A stretch of DNA of 5,209 nt from Rhodobacteraceae bacterium UBA2553 (GTDB taxonomy: Bacteria; Pseudomonadota; Alphaproteobacteria; Rhodobacterales; Rhodobacteraceae): positions 23,782 to 28,990 of the forward strand of contig DDMF01000151.1 in NCBI GenBank assembly GCA_002340515.1. Direction: 5' to 3'. The notes under the pieces were generated by a model, which did no database searches, had not been told where the DNA came from, and worked only from the letters and a program-made list of their open reading frames with translations. Positions within the stretch are counted from its first letter, which is position 1, and the number at the start of each line of letters is the position of its first letter. A program made the translations under genes and the position numbers. Shown in pieces: positions 4,760 through 5,209 of the stretch.

Positions 4760-5209
4760 CCTCAACCCTACGCGCAACACTTTGGATGACAGGGGCGATC
4801 ACCTCTTTTTCCGCAATGGCGGTTGCGGGTCGTGCGGTCAGTCATGCCCATGATACGTTTGAACTGATGCTGTTTCGCTCGATCATCGGGTTTGGCGTCG
4901 TGAGCCTTGTGCTGCTTTTTACCGGGCGATTTCAGGCCATCAACCGGCGCTATCTGAGCACGCATGTTCTGCGAAATATCGCGCATTTTTCCGGCCAGAA
5001 CCTGTGGTTCTATGCGCTGACCATGATCCCGCTTGCCCAAGTGTTTGCATTGGAATTCACCTCGCCGCTTTGGGTGGTGGTTCTGGCACCGATTTTGCTG
5101 GGTGAGGCGCTGACCCGCCGTCGCGCCGCCTCGGCAATCATCGGATTTATCGGCATTCTGATCATCGCGCGCCCCGGCGTGACCGGGCTTTCGGCGGGGG
5201 TTCTTGCGG
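4756..5209 (+). CDS. DMT superfamily (EamA domain) transporter, N-terminal half (runs off right edge)
   Basis: An ATG at 4756 opens a frame that stays open for 151 codons to the window end. It begins MTSTLRATLWMTGAITSFSA and is strongly hydrophobic. Probable membrane segments lie at about 8-26, 37-56, 83-98, 101-118 and 125-139, separated by short basic loops (GRFQAINRRYL, ALTRRRAA). The pattern of a first EamA repeat is seen in FELMLFRSIIGFGVV (35-49), FYALTMIPLAQVFALEFTSPLWV (85-107) and LLGEALTRRRAASAIIGFIGILIIARPG (114-141). The full family is about 280-300 residues with ten segments, so roughly half is missing here. It is an inner-membrane protein of the drug/metabolite transporter type; substrate unknown. 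The start codon overlaps the ABM stop as ATGA and has no evident ribosome binding site, which suggests reinitiation after the upstream gene. Confidence 0.92.
   Translation, partial: MTSTLRATLWMTGAITSFSAMAVAGRAVSHAHDTFELMLFRSIIGFGVVSLVLLFTGRFQAINRRYLSTHVLRNIAHFSGQNLWFYALTMIPLAQVFALEFTSPLWVVVLAPILLGEALTRRRAASAIIGFIGILIIARPGVTGLSAGVLA

Noticed and set aside
1..5209. Mobile element, CRISPR array, phage genes or tRNA/rRNA
   Set aside because: No transposase, terminal inverted repeats, regularly spaced repeats, integrase, or tRNA-like cloverleaf was seen. Gene content and codon use look uniform across the window.

Overview
The window looks like ordinary chromosome from a marine-type alphaproteobacterium of the order Rhodobacterales (Roseobacter group). 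Three things point there: a DUF6456-type helix-turn-helix protein beside a DUF6477-type small protein (families I associate with Rhodobacterales), an MttB-family methyltransferase with the Gly/Arg-rich N-terminus I recall from roseobacters, and a GuaA of typical alphaproteobacterial form. These assignments are from memory of the families; no search was run.

Layout. Positions 1-391 (minus) hold the N-terminal 130 codons of the DUF6456-like gene, which runs off the left edge. A 249-bp divergent intergenic region rich in inverted repeats (392-640) separates it from a 97-residue DUF6477-like gene (641-934, plus). That gene converges on a 514-residue MttB-superfamily methyltransferase gene (1018-2562, minus), with a hairpin and T-tract between them that best fits a terminator for mttB. 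A second divergent intergenic region (2563-2762) leads to guaA, GMP synthase (2763-4322, plus), which ends in a strong intrinsic terminator (4355-4383). After it comes a two-gene operon on the plus strand: a small antibiotic-biosynthesis-monooxygenase (ABM) fold protein (4439-4759) overlapping by 4 nt (ATGA) with a DMT/EamA-family transporter gene (from 4756) that runs off the right edge.

How the genes relate. Only the ABM-EamA pair is clearly co-transcribed. guaA is a housekeeping purine gene that appears to stand alone. The mttB homologue also stands alone, with no corrinoid protein, pyrrolysine genes or quaternary-amine transporter in view. The two DUF genes at the left are a divergent pair of unknown function that could share control through the region between them. 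No non-coding stretch exceeds 300 bases.

I see no mobile elements, CRISPR arrays, tRNAs or rRNAs, and nothing that adds up to a new multi-gene system. The points worth a second look are regulatory: two abutting hairpins that end at the ABM start codon, the missing Shine-Dalgarno and tiny upstream reading frame at guaA, dyads in both divergent regions, and the orphan non-pyrrolysine MttB homologue.
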